Shown: piece after piece, positions 16,716 to 24,560 of the stretch | Numbering within the stretch: the stretch's first letter is position 1 | Layout: the number at the start of each line of letters is the position of its first letter | From: Puniceibacterium confluentis | Lineage (GTDB): Bacteria > Pseudomonadota > Alphaproteobacteria > Rhodobacterales > Rhodobacteraceae | Direction of reading: 5' to 3' | Length of the DNA: 48,478 nucleotides | Assembly: GCF_007923445.1 (NCBI RefSeq) | Contig: NZ_VOJI01000020.1 | Coordinates: 1-48,478, forward strand | Translations under genes and position numbers: made by a program | Notes under the pieces: generated by a model | Told to the model about the DNA's origin: nothing | Database searches by the model: none | The model's input: the letters and a program-made list of their open reading frames with translations, nothing else

Positions 16716-18683
16716 CTAGCCGTGCTCCGCAATGATAGCGCGCGTGGTCTGTACGGCAGAGGCCAGTGCCGTTTGGTCTGCATTCTTGATGCCCAGTCCT
16801 TTGACATCGAGCGAAAGCTTACCTTGGCCCCCGCTAGCCGCAGCAGCACGAGCCGAACGGCCGCGTACCTTTGACAGCGTGCCGGAGCCCGGCCGAGAAA
16901 TGGCGCTCGACGTTTCCGGCGCATTCGAGCTAGCTTCCCGAGCGACATTTGCCGCCCGCACCTCTTGCAGTTCCTGCTTAAGCCTTTCCACCGTCTCCCG
17001 GGTCTCGGACATCTGCCGATCCCGCCGCAGCCCGTCCTCATCTGGGTACGGGAAACTCCCCGACTGGCCTGCGTGAAGCACTTTCAGGGCCGGGTCTTCG
17101 AAGTATTTGATCCGCCGCGTCCGGATTGGCATCTGCGCGTCGATCACAAGGATAACCTCGTCGAGATCCATGCGCCGGGCCTCATCCTCGGTCAGGAGGG
17201 GGGTATCCTCCGTTCGCTCCGAGACGCTGCGCCCTTCGAACGGATTGCGTCCAACAGCGCGGGAGCGGGTCACCACGCGCTTGGTGGTCTTGCCAACGGC
17301 CTGGCTCAGCTCCTCGATGGTCTTCTGCTCGGACGGGGTGAGGTAGAGCTTTACGCCGGCGCCGCCCTGAAGCGACCTGCGGGTGTTCTCACCGTAGATC
17401 TCGTCCAGCGCGGGGATCGTCTGGGTCACGACGGCGAGGTTGCCGCCGAAGGAGCGCAGCGTCTTGATGCTTTCGGCGACGATCGGCATTTTTCCGAGCC
17501 GGTCGAACTCGTCGAGCATGATCATCACGGGCCAGGGCTCGTCCTCACGGGGCTCCTGCGCCTGCAGCGAGGCGATCAGGTCCGAGAAGAAGAGGCGGAT
17601 CAGCGGGGCCAGCGGGCGGATCATCTCGGACTCGACCACAAGATAGATCGCATGCGGGCGGCGGCGGATATCCCGGAAGGAAAAATCGGATGTCGCGGTG
17701 GCCGCGTCGATCGCGCGGTTGTCCCAGGTGTCGAGACCCGAGGTCATGAGAAGCGAGAGGTAGGAGGTCAGGGTGTCATTGTTGGTCGATGCCATGCGCT
17801 CGAAGATCAGCTTGGCCGACTTGTTCTTCACCTCCTGCGAGCGCTTGAGGTATTCCTTCTGCTTGTTGCCGCCCGAGGCTGTGATGCGGTAGATCTCGCC
17901 GATGGTCGGCACGCCGCGCTCGAAGGCCAGAAGACCGGCCGCCACGAACAGGTCGATACCGCCCGCGAGAAGGCCGCTCAGCTTTTCGTTGTCGGTCTGC
18001 AGGAAGAGCTTGGCGGTGAGTTTCAGCTCCATCTGCTGCCGGTCGGAATTGGTCATGGCCGCGATGCGCGCGAGCGGATTGTAGCGGTGGGTTGGACGAT
18101 CCCAGTCGGTCGGCGCGAAGCGGAAGACCTTGTCGCCCATGCTGGCGCGGAAGCGCGAGGTCTCGCGGAAGTTCTCGCCTTTCACGTCGAGCACCACGGC
18201 AGAGCCCTTGTAGGTGAGCAGGTTCGGGATCACGAACCCCACGCCCTTGCCCCGGCCCGTGGGCGCCACGATCAGTGCGTGCGGGAAGGTCTTCGAGACA
18301 AGGAACGGGTGCCTGGACTTCGGGGAGCCGAGCTTGCCCAGAAGGAAGCCGCCACCGGGCTTGGCAAAGAAACCGTTCCACTTCATCTCACCGCGGGTCT
18401 GCCAATGCGTCGTCCCGAAGCGGGTCAATGCATCCCCCAGAAGCGTGACGCTCAGCATCAGCGATGCCAGGCCGAAGCCGCCAAGGATGAGGTTCACCCA
18501 GAGGAAGTCCTTCGGCGCGGACTGGGACCGTCCACGATATTCCCGGGCGAGCAGGGTGACGTCGAACCGCGTGGGCGAAAGCCCATAGCGGAACATGACA
18601 AAGCCGGTCGCCACGACATAGCCCATGGCGAGACCGACCAGCACGAGGCTCAACACTCCGAGGGCAATCTTGCCTTTATCCAT
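16716..18683 (-). CDS. virD4: VirD4/TraG type IV coupling protein
   Basis: A 655-residue inner-membrane ATPase that brings the relaxase-DNA complex to the VirB channel. Two N-terminal membrane helices (about residues 7-30 and 61-83) precede Walker A APTGRGKG (140-147) and Walker B VMIMLDEFDRLG (386-397). TQTIPALDEIYG and the C-terminal Pro/Ser-rich tail are also typical. The start at 18683 has AAGGGGA upstream and overlaps the relaxase stop by 8 bases; longer frames run into the relaxase gene. The tail beyond residue 560 is variable and may bind substrate. Confidence 0.95.
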   Translation of the reverse strand: MDKGKIALGVLSLVLVGLAMGYVVATGFVMFRYGLSPTRFDVTLLAREYRGRSQSAPKDFLWVNLILGGFGLASLMLSVTLLGDALTRFGTTHWQTRGEMKWNGFFAKPGGGFLLGKLGSPKSRHPFLVSKTFPHALIVAPTGRGKGVGFVIPNLLTYKGSAVVLDVKGENFRETSRFRASMGDKVFRFAPTDWDRPTHRYNPLARIAAMTNSDRQQMELKLTAKLFLQTDNEKLSGLLAGGIDLFVAAGLLAFERGVPTIGEIYRITASGGNKQKEYLKRSQEVKNKSAKLIFERMASTNNDTLTSYLSLLMTSGLDTWDNRAIDAATATSDFSFRDIRRRPHAIYLVVESEMIRPLAPLIRLFFSDLIASLQAQEPREDEPWPVMIMLDEFDRLGKMPIVAESIKTLRSFGGNLAVVTQTIPALDEIYGENTRRSLQGGAGVKLYLTPSEQKTIEELSQAVGKTTKRVVTRSRAVGRNPFEGRSVSERTEDTPLLTEDEARRMDLDEVILVIDAQMPIRTRRIKYFEDPALKVLHAGQSGSFPYPDEDGLRRDRQMSETRETVERLKQELQEVRAANVAREASSNAPETSSAISRPGSGTLSKVRGRSARAAAASGGQGKLSLDVKGLGIKNADQTALASAVQTTRAIIAEHG

Positions 18684-21024
18684 GGGTGATCCCCTTCTCA
18701 CCATGTGCCGCGGCGTGGCGCGCGCGCTGCGCCTCGATCTGCTCTTCGGCCAGAGCATCGAGAACGCGCTCCATGGCCGGGCCATGCGCGGTGACCTCGC
18801 TGCTTTGAAGATAGGTCTTGGCGAGTTCCAGCTGGCGCAGCGGATCCTCGGTGAATGTGTCCAGGACGTCCGCGTTACCGGCCCGCAGCGCGTCGATAGC
18901 GTCGGGGCTTAGTCGCTCGTTTATCTGCCGGACGATGTCCTGCTGCTCTGACTCGGAGAGCGGGCCCTCGACGTCGGCGTTTCGCACAAAGGCCATGACG
19001 GTTGGCGCGGTCTCTTCCAGATACCGGCGCTCGGCGTAGTCGTGTCGCGCCTGGTCCTCGATCTCGAAACTGCGTTCGCTGATATAAGCACGCGACGCAC
19101 CGAGCGAACGTAGGTGATTGATTTCGCCCCTAACGGCCTGCCCGAATTCGTCATCCGGCATCTCCGTGCGATAGCGGGCGAGGGTGCGGAGCTCTTCGGT
19201 GATCGGACCGAGATGATCCGCAGGATCCCGCAAGGCGAGGTCCATGTCGCCAGCTTGAAGCGTGCGGTCCTGCTCCGATACCGCATATTGCGGCGGCATT
19301 CGACTGTTAGTCATCTGTTCCCAGGCCATCGACGCCAGTTCGGCATGCTGCGGCGATCTCTGCGCGTAGGCGTCGAACGCGGCACGTGCCTCTTCCACCT
19401 CCACGGCGCCCGCCCGCCGCACGGACGAGTCGTCGGAGAACGGATGATCGAAATCCGTCCGGCGGAACTGCGCCACCAGCGCCCTGAACGCCTGCCGTTC
19501 CGATGGGGCAAAAATGTCGGACCCGTCTTGCGCGAGATCACCCCCAGGTGTCGTCAACCGCTCACCGAGCACTGCCTCGGCGTCATCCACCTCGTCGACC
19601 TCGGTTGGCGCGCGCAGGACGCGTATATCGGTCAGGACATCGCCCAACCGAACATGAACGGCTTCCAGCCGGTCGAGCGCGTCTTCCCGGTCCGCAGGTT
19701 TCTCCAGATCGAGTCCCCCTTCCTTGGCAATCGCCTGCAGATCCTGTGCCAGCCACTGGCGTTCCAGTGCGGCATTGCCTGCCCCTTCCCGCAGGCGCGC
19801 GGCCACAGCCCCGGCGTCGATGCCCGTGCCTTGCAACGCCTCGGCCAGTCTTGGTGCCACCTCTCCATCGTCAAGGCGCGCGAGGTGATATTCACTGGCG
19901 TTTTGCCTTGCATAGATGCCGTCCCGGGACGGCGCATCGATCAGGGCGGCGGAGCGATCCCCGAGCGGGTTCAAATGCGCGACCGAGGCCAGCACGTCGG
20001 TCAGCTTGCGCTCGATCACCGACCTCTCGGCCGCCGGCGCCCTGTCGATTGCCGCCTCGATCTGGCGAATGTTCTGAGAAAACTCGGTGATCAGCGTGTC
20101 GAACGCTGCTTCGTCTTGGGACATGTAGATGGCTCCGTCAGATTGAATCTGACCGCCACTGGCAAGGATGGTGCTGGCCTTCTCGAGCGCCCCGGTCACG
20201 TCTTCGAAATTCGATCTCGACGCCTCCACCGCGAGCCCGCGGTAGATCAATGCGTTGTGCCGGACGGTTTCCAGTGCAGCCGCCAGGTCGGCACCGGTTC
20301 TCTGGCGCTCGACAGGGGGACGGCCCTCGTCGCGGGCCTTGTAGATTTCGGAGGTCTCGGCGGCGTAGGTCGTGACGCCGCGATCCAGACGACGCGTCGC
20401 CTCAAGGCGGATTCCATGAACCCGGGCCGCCTCGACCATCGCCTCGCGAAAGGCGTCGTAGTTGAAGTGGTGATCCTTCCCGAGGAAGAACATTTTGCCA
20501 TCCTTGCTGCGGCGGTTCAGTACGATATGCGCATGTGGATGTGCGCGATCTTGGTGTATTGCAGCAATGTAGTCGAATTGCGACCCCTCACCTTGAAAGA
20601 ACCTCTCGCAGACCGCCTGGGTGATATCGCGCACCTCTTCACCCCTGGTTCCAACCGGGAATGCCATCAGCAGATGCGAGGTATGGCCAAGCTTGGGGCT
20701 GTAGCGCTCGTTCCACTGGTTCTCGAAGCGCCTCGCCACACGGTTGATCTCCGCCTCCGAGAGCTGCTTCTTCCCGTCATGGGTGCCGCGGCTGTCGAGG
20801 ATATGGGTCGACTTCGTCGTGAGATAGGTGAGCTGCGCCCGTAGCTGCGCCCCGGTGTGGCAGCCCCCCTTGGAAATGGCCTTGAAGATCGCTGGCGAAT
20901 AGCCGCGCGCGGCCCGGACCATCTGCGCGCCCCTGGAAAGCCCCTGCCAGGATCCCGAAACCCGGCTCCAGCCGCGGTCAAAGAGCGCCGGGTCGATGCC
21001 CCGGACCCGGTCACTCCGCGCCAT
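18676..21024 (-). CDS. VirD2-like relaxase (MOB-P type)
   Basis: A 782-residue DNA-nicking enzyme. The N-terminal relaxase domain shows motif I with Tyr67 in LTYLTTK (the nicking Tyr that becomes DNA-linked), motif II LGHTSHLLMAFP and motif III HQDRAHPHAHIVLNRR, whose His162/164/166 bind metal. The spacing agrees with VirD2/MOB-P relaxases. The long C-terminal region (about 300-780) is mostly helical with no domain I can name. The start at 21024 is chosen because GGGAG lies 8 bases upstream; an ATG six bases earlier is too close to it. It overlaps mobC upstream and virD4 downstream, forming one unit. Confidence 0.92.
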   Translation of the reverse strand: MARSDRVRGIDPALFDRGWSRVSGSWQGLSRGAQMVRAARGYSPAIFKAISKGGCHTGAQLRAQLTYLTTKSTHILDSRGTHDGKKQLSEAEINRVARRFENQWNERYSPKLGHTSHLLMAFPVGTRGEEVRDITQAVCERFFQGEGSQFDYIAAIHQDRAHPHAHIVLNRRSKDGKMFFLGKDHHFNYDAFREAMVEAARVHGIRLEATRRLDRGVTTYAAETSEIYKARDEGRPPVERQRTGADLAAALETVRHNALIYRGLAVEASRSNFEDVTGALEKASTILASGGQIQSDGAIYMSQDEAAFDTLITEFSQNIRQIEAAIDRAPAAERSVIERKLTDVLASVAHLNPLGDRSAALIDAPSRDGIYARQNASEYHLARLDDGEVAPRLAEALQGTGIDAGAVAARLREGAGNAALERQWLAQDLQAIAKEGGLDLEKPADREDALDRLEAVHVRLGDVLTDIRVLRAPTEVDEVDDAEAVLGERLTTPGGDLAQDGSDIFAPSERQAFRALVAQFRRTDFDHPFSDDSSVRRAGAVEVEEARAAFDAYAQRSPQHAELASMAWEQMTNSRMPPQYAVSEQDRTLQAGDMDLALRDPADHLGPITEELRTLARYRTEMPDDEFGQAVRGEINHLRSLGASRAYISERSFEIEDQARHDYAERRYLEETAPTVMAFVRNADVEGPLSESEQQDIVRQINERLSPDAIDALRAGNADVLDTFTEDPLRQLELAKTYLQSSEVTAHGPAMERVLDALAEEQIEAQRARHAAAHGEKGITHG

Positions 21025-21601
21025 TCGCATCTCTCCCGGCGACGAGGCCCGCCAGGGCAGAGCTGATCGCAAGATCCAACACGCTGCGCCGCGCACGCGA
21101 CATCTCCTGGACCTGGTCAGCCAGGTCGAAGACCAGACCTGCAAGGGCGCGGACGTCACGGTGACTTGAGGCCGGGTAGGACAGTCTCTCGCCCCGCACC
21201 TTGGCCTCGTTCAGACGTCGCGCGATCTGGTTCACGTTGTTGCCGACCCGGTTGAGCGCGGCGCCGAGGCTGCGCAACTCGTCGCACATCTCGTCGTCGG
21301 GCAGGAAGACACCTTCGGCCGCCAGCATCAGGCGGCGCATGGCATCCGAGCGGTGCGCGATCCCGCGCCGCGACAGCGCCGCGTCGAACCGGCGCAGGTC
21401 GTCGTCCGAGACCCGGATCCCCACAACCCGCGAACGGCTGCCGTTTGCTGTCTGACGCTCATCCCAGTGGTTCACCACGTTGTAAATCGTCTTCAGGCTG
21501 ACATCGTAGCGCGCGGCCAGAGACGCCGCGGAGATGCCGTTCAGGCGCTCCTGGGCGATGGTCGATCGTTCGATCTCTGAAAGTCTGCGACGGCGGGGCA
21601 T
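21011..21601 (-). CDS. mobC: MobC-type relaxosome accessory protein with HTH
   Basis: A 196-residue protein. Residues about 10-45 form a helix-turn-helix (ISAASLAARYDVSLKTIYNV), and 55-190 resemble MobC/ribbon-helix-helix relaxosome proteins (VVGIRVSDDDLRRFDAALS; LGAALNRVGNNVNQIARRLN is the recognisable MobC motif). It should bind the adjacent oriT, help open the DNA and recruit the relaxase, and may repress its own promoter. The ATG at 21601 has no good Shine-Dalgarno, so a start further upstream cannot be excluded. It overlaps the relaxase start by 14 bases. Confidence 0.85.
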   Translation of the reverse strand: MPRRRRLSEIERSTIAQERLNGISAASLAARYDVSLKTIYNVVNHWDERQTANGSRSRVVGIRVSDDDLRRFDAALSRRGIAHRSDAMRRLMLAAEGVFLPDDEMCDELRSLGAALNRVGNNVNQIARRLNEAKVRGERLSYPASSHRDVRALAGLVFDLADQVQEMSRARRSVLDLAISSALAGLVAGRDANGAE

Positions 21602-21636
21602 TTTGAAGTTAACGTTCCTATTTCTTGCCAACTTCG

Positions 21637-21761
21637 TACAAGCCCGCCGACTCCCAACGCAAGTGGAGTCGGCCATAAGGGCTTGTACTCAATGTAGAAA
21701 ATCGCCCTGCAGGGGCGATTTGACGTCTTCTGCGGAGTGCATCCCGCGCGCTGCATCCTGC
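21637..21761. other. oriT: Candidate origin of transfer (oriT)
   Basis: The space between divergent mobC and virC1 holds three features in order. An interrupted inverted repeat at 21637-21687 is built of TACAAGCCC/GGGCTTGTA and GCCGACTCC/GGAGTCGGC. A second repeat at 21698-21721 has AAATCGCCC, TGCA spacer and GGGCGATTT. CATCCTGC follows at 21754-21761, which fits the YATCCTG|Y nick consensus of IncP/Ti (MOB-P) relaxases, with nicking expected after G21760. Position next to mobC-relaxase genes is where such oriT sites lie. The assignment is inferred and the nick is untested. Confidence 0.65.
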
Positions 21762-22098
21762 AGCCCGCGAGATGCGCTTCGCGCCCCGTCTTCCGCGTTC
21801 CGCGGCCCGTATCCCGTCTTCTGCGTGCCGCCTTCTGCGGGATGCGGTCCGGCGTTCCGGCCCCCGTCTCACGTCCAGTGCGCCGCGTTGTCTGATGGAT
21901 GTGCAGCGCAGCATGCCGGATGCGCACTGGTTCTCGTCGGATGTCGGACGCCGGATGCGTTCCGCGCCCCGGACAGTGCGACGCGCAAACTGGCCCCCGT
22001 TCAACGCAGCCCGCGCAATGCTTGACCTCCACAACTGGTCGGGATACCGACGTGGCAATCGTTTTGCGACGTTTCACCATTTTTGCTGGAGATGCCAG
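21722..22098. repeat. Non-coding tract of short direct and inverted words before virC1
   Basis: No gene is visible between the oriT repeats and virC1. The tract is dense in recurring words: CTTCTGCG three times, CCCGTCTTCYGCGT twice about 30 bases apart (21786 onward), GCATCC twice and its reverse complement GGATGC three times, TTCCGCG three times. It could fold extensively or carry sites for VirC1/VirC2 or MobC, much as 'overdrive' lies beside T-DNA borders. It may also just be an eroded tandem array. Confidence 0.45.
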
Positions 22099-22818
22099 AT
22101 GCCCAACGACAACCTCGTGGTGATCGCCGCGATGGCCCGGAAAGGGGGGAGTGGCAAGACCACGCTCTCCCGTGCCCTGATCAGCGCGACCGTCGCAGCC
22201 GGACGCCGGGTGATGCTCATCGATACCGACAGCACAGGCGTGCTGTCGTCCTGGCACGCGCGTGCCGAAGGAGCGGGGTATGGTTCACCGCAACTGCGCT
22301 CGTCGGTCGCCGGGAACGTCGGCGACGTCGACCGGATGATCGAACAGGTCTACCTGGACGGCACGGCGGATTTCATATTCATCGACACCGCCGGTGTGGG
22401 GGCCGAATGGTCAGACGAGATCGCGGTGCTCGCAGATCACATCGTCACCCCGGTCATGCTCTCGACCTCGGATTTCGACGTCGGCGGCCAGACAGTGGAT
22501 TGGTTCCGGCAGCTCGCGGCGCGCGTCGACGACGCCTCCGCGCTGCCCCGGCACCACGTCGTCCTGAACATGGTCGACCCGAAGACCACCAAGGCGGATG
22601 CGGCGCTGATCGAGAGTGCAATCGGGATGTTCCCGCTCATCGAGACCGTGATGCTGCGCCGGAACGCCTACAAGGAAATGGACGAGAAGGGGCTCTTGCA
22701 TGCCATCGCGCTGCAGAAGCAGACCGATCCCAACCCGCTGATGCGTCCCCATGTCCGCCACATGGTCGAGGCCCTGGAGGAAGCGACCGACATTCTCAAC
22801 AATGTCCTCGCGGCCTGA
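22099..22818 (+). CDS. virC1: VirC1-like ParA/MinD-family ATPase
   Basis: A 239-residue ATPase with the deviant Walker A KGGSGKTT at residues 15-22, the switch region 'FIFIDTAGVGAEWSDEI' and 'HHVVLNMVDPKTTKADAA'. In Agrobacterium VirC1 binds overdrive DNA and boosts relaxosome assembly at the pole. Here it is divergent from mobC-relaxase with oriT between and is followed by a VirC2-like gene rather than a parB, so a transfer role is preferred to plasmid partition. The ATG at 22099 has GGAG 8 bases upstream; longer frames lack family sequence. Confidence 0.85.
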   Translation: MPNDNLVVIAAMARKGGSGKTTLSRALISATVAAGRRVMLIDTDSTGVLSSWHARAEGAGYGSPQLRSSVAGNVGDVDRMIEQVYLDGTADFIFIDTAGVGAEWSDEIAVLADHIVTPVMLSTSDFDVGGQTVDWFRQLAARVDDASALPRHHVVLNMVDPKTTKADAALIESAIGMFPLIETVMLRRNAYKEMDEKGLLHAIALQKQTDPNPLMRPHVRHMVEALEEATDILNNVLAA

Positions 22819-23482
22819 CGAGATGCGCAAGAAGATCCCCACGATCACGCGCCCGGACCCCGGCTATGCCGCCGGTCTGAAGGTCTCAGCGCCTGTCGAA
22901 CCGCAACCACGGGAGGAAGCCCGATCTGACCTGGAAGGAACCGGGCAGACACCTGCAGGCGAGGGGTCAGAGCTGATGCCGCCCGAACGGCCACCGACGC
23001 CCCATGCGGAAGCTGTCCCAGATGTCGTTGATCCTTCGCCAGGTGTTGCGCAGCCTCAATCCGTGCGGACCCGGAAGGTGGATGTGCGGGTGACCGCTCT
23101 GGAGCGCCAGGCAGCTGACCTGAACGCCTGTGGTATCAATCCGGCCCATGTCGTCCGGGCCGCGCTGAGGCGTGCGACAAAGCAATGGCAGCTGGAACCG
23201 GAGTTTGTTTCGCCGAAGAGCGACCGGACTGCGAAACCATCTTCCTGGAGGATGCGCACGACCGTGGCCGTGGACGTTGAGGCCCTGACCGCGATCATGG
23301 CCACCGAGGATCCGCTCGATGTCTGCAGCAAGTGGTCGCTGATCCGCGGCCAGCTGGAACCCCTAGTCTGGATGCAAATCGACGCGATCCTCGTCGAATT
23401 GAGACAAGACTTTGATCCCGGCGAGCGAACCGGGGCCATGCCACAGTGCGGCCGTGGGCCCGGGGACGACGTCGAACCATGA
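22802..23482 (+). CDS. virC2: VirC2-like DNA-binding accessory of transfer
   Basis: About 226 residues if started at the ATG at 22802, overlapping virC1 by 17 bases; an ATG at 22823 is equally possible, and neither has a strong ribosome site. The first ~85 residues are proline-rich and disordered-looking. The C-terminal ~130 residues hold two similar strand-helix-helix units (VRTRKVDVRVTALERQAADL and WRMRTTVAVDVEALTAIMA), which fits VirC2's tandem ribbon-helix-helix fold. Adjacent to virC1 and oriT, it probably binds DNA near the nick. The family call leans on synteny. Confidence 0.65.
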   Translation: MSSRPDEMRKKIPTITRPDPGYAAGLKVSAPVEPQPREEARSDLEGTGQTPAGEGSELMPPERPPTPHAEAVPDVVDPSPGVAQPQSVRTRKVDVRVTALERQAADLNACGINPAHVVRAALRRATKQWQLEPEFVSPKSDRTAKPSSWRMRTTVAVDVEALTAIMATEDPLDVCSKWSLIRGQLEPLVWMQIDAILVELRQDFDPGERTGAMPQCGRGPGDDVEP

Positions 23483-23558
23483 CAATATTTACTAGGCAGC
23501 GCTCCGGCTGGCACGCAGGTCTTGCCAAGCAGTTCTCACTTTTGGCACCTGAAGGAGA

Positions 23559-24560
23559 TTAGCGGTTCAAGAACCGCGAAACGCGCATGCCAGTGAAGAT
23601 GATGTATGGTGGCAGCGTCAGCGAATAATGACCGCAATTCAGCCGTTTCACATCCGGCATTGAATCAGCGCCTTCCAGCCGGCGAACAAGCCTTTCTGAC
23701 AAGGCCGGCAGTACAACCCGATCCCTCTTGGCGAGCACGATCTGCACATCTAGGTCCGGTCGGGCCAGTTTGGTCGCGTGGTTTTCCAGATCGAGCGGTG
23801 CCCAAGCACGCTGGAGGTCGGACAATTCGATCCTGCCTTCGAGACTGGCCCGGATGTGTCGTGTCGCGCCACCAGTCCAAACCATCTCGGCAAGGTCTCC
23901 GGCAGTCAGGAGTAAACTGGCCTTTTTTACCGCGGGTTCATGAGCTGCAACGAGTCCGGCCACCCAAGAACCCAGACTTACGCCCAGGACAGAGACCTTT
24001 TCGTACCCGGCGCGTTGCACAATCCGGATGAGCTGTCGGCCATCGACAACCGCCTGCCGAAATGACTGAATCGTCCTGCCGAGGTTCGGGCTGAGCATGT
24101 GGTCGGCATATGTTGAACCTGGGCGGCTGCGCTCAAGGTGATACGGCAGGGCCATCTCGAACACGGAAATTCCGTGCCTGGAAAAGAACCGGGAAAGCTG
24201 CGCGTTGCGCGATGACGCGTTCCAGTGGTGGAAGACCAACAGTGCGTGGTCGCGCCGCTTTGAGCGCGTCAGTTGCGCGTGCACCAAGTTGTTTTCAGTA
24301 GTCTCGGTCAGAATGTCCGAAGGGAAGCGCAAGAACCCGCGATCCCAAATCACATCGAGAAGAGCACTTGGTGGGCTGAAAAAAGCATCCGACGCCGACG
24401 CCGCCCGCTCGGCAGTTTCGCAGAATGCACCAATATCGGTCACGACTTCCGTTTCCGGGAAAGCAAACTCGGGTGCGAGAACCAGATCCGTGACCTTCTT
24501 GACGTCATCACTGCGCCGCGTTCTGCGTTCATCCCACCGGTCGAGCCACCTATAGTACAT
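23559..24560 (-). CDS. Alpha/beta-hydrolase coupled to the RcgA-like membrane protein
   Basis: A 333-residue soluble enzyme with a complete alpha/beta-hydrolase triad: nucleophile Ser in GVSLGSW, Asp in VLAKRDRVVLP and His in LNCGHYSL near the end. 'LLVFHHWNASSRN' would hold the oxyanion region, where the usual HG is HHW. There is no signal peptide, so it acts in the cytoplasm or at the membrane surface. The ATG at 24560 has AAGGAGAAGG upstream and overlaps the previous stop by 11 bases, so it is co-translated with the membrane protein. Substrate unknown; an esterase or lactonase acting on a signal or lipid is conceivable. Confidence 0.8.
   Translation of the reverse strand: MYYRWLDRWDERRTRRSDDVKKVTDLVLAPEFAFPETEVVTDIGAFCETAERAASASDAFFSPPSALLDVIWDRGFLRFPSDILTETTENNLVHAQLTRSKRRDHALLVFHHWNASSRNAQLSRFFSRHGISVFEMALPYHLERSRPGSTYADHMLSPNLGRTIQSFRQAVVDGRQLIRIVQRAGYEKVSVLGVSLGSWVAGLVAAHEPAVKKASLLLTAGDLAEMVWTGGATRHIRASLEGRIELSDLQRAWAPLDLENHATKLARPDLDVQIVLAKRDRVVLPALSERLVRRLEGADSMPDVKRLNCGHYSLTLPPYIIFTGMRVSRFLNR

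Noticed and set aside
16965-20844. Two plus-strand open frames of about 575 codons opposite virD4 and the relaxase
   Set aside because: Both mirror real leftward genes with intact motifs and have no ribosome site.
21722-22098. Repeat-rich tract considered as a CRISPR array
   Set aside because: The repeated words are short, irregularly spaced and in both orientations; no cas genes are present.
22099-22818. ParA plasmid-partition gene
   Set aside because: There is no ParB or parS-like array after it; neighbours are oriT, relaxase genes and a VirC2-like gene, so VirC1 is the better reading.
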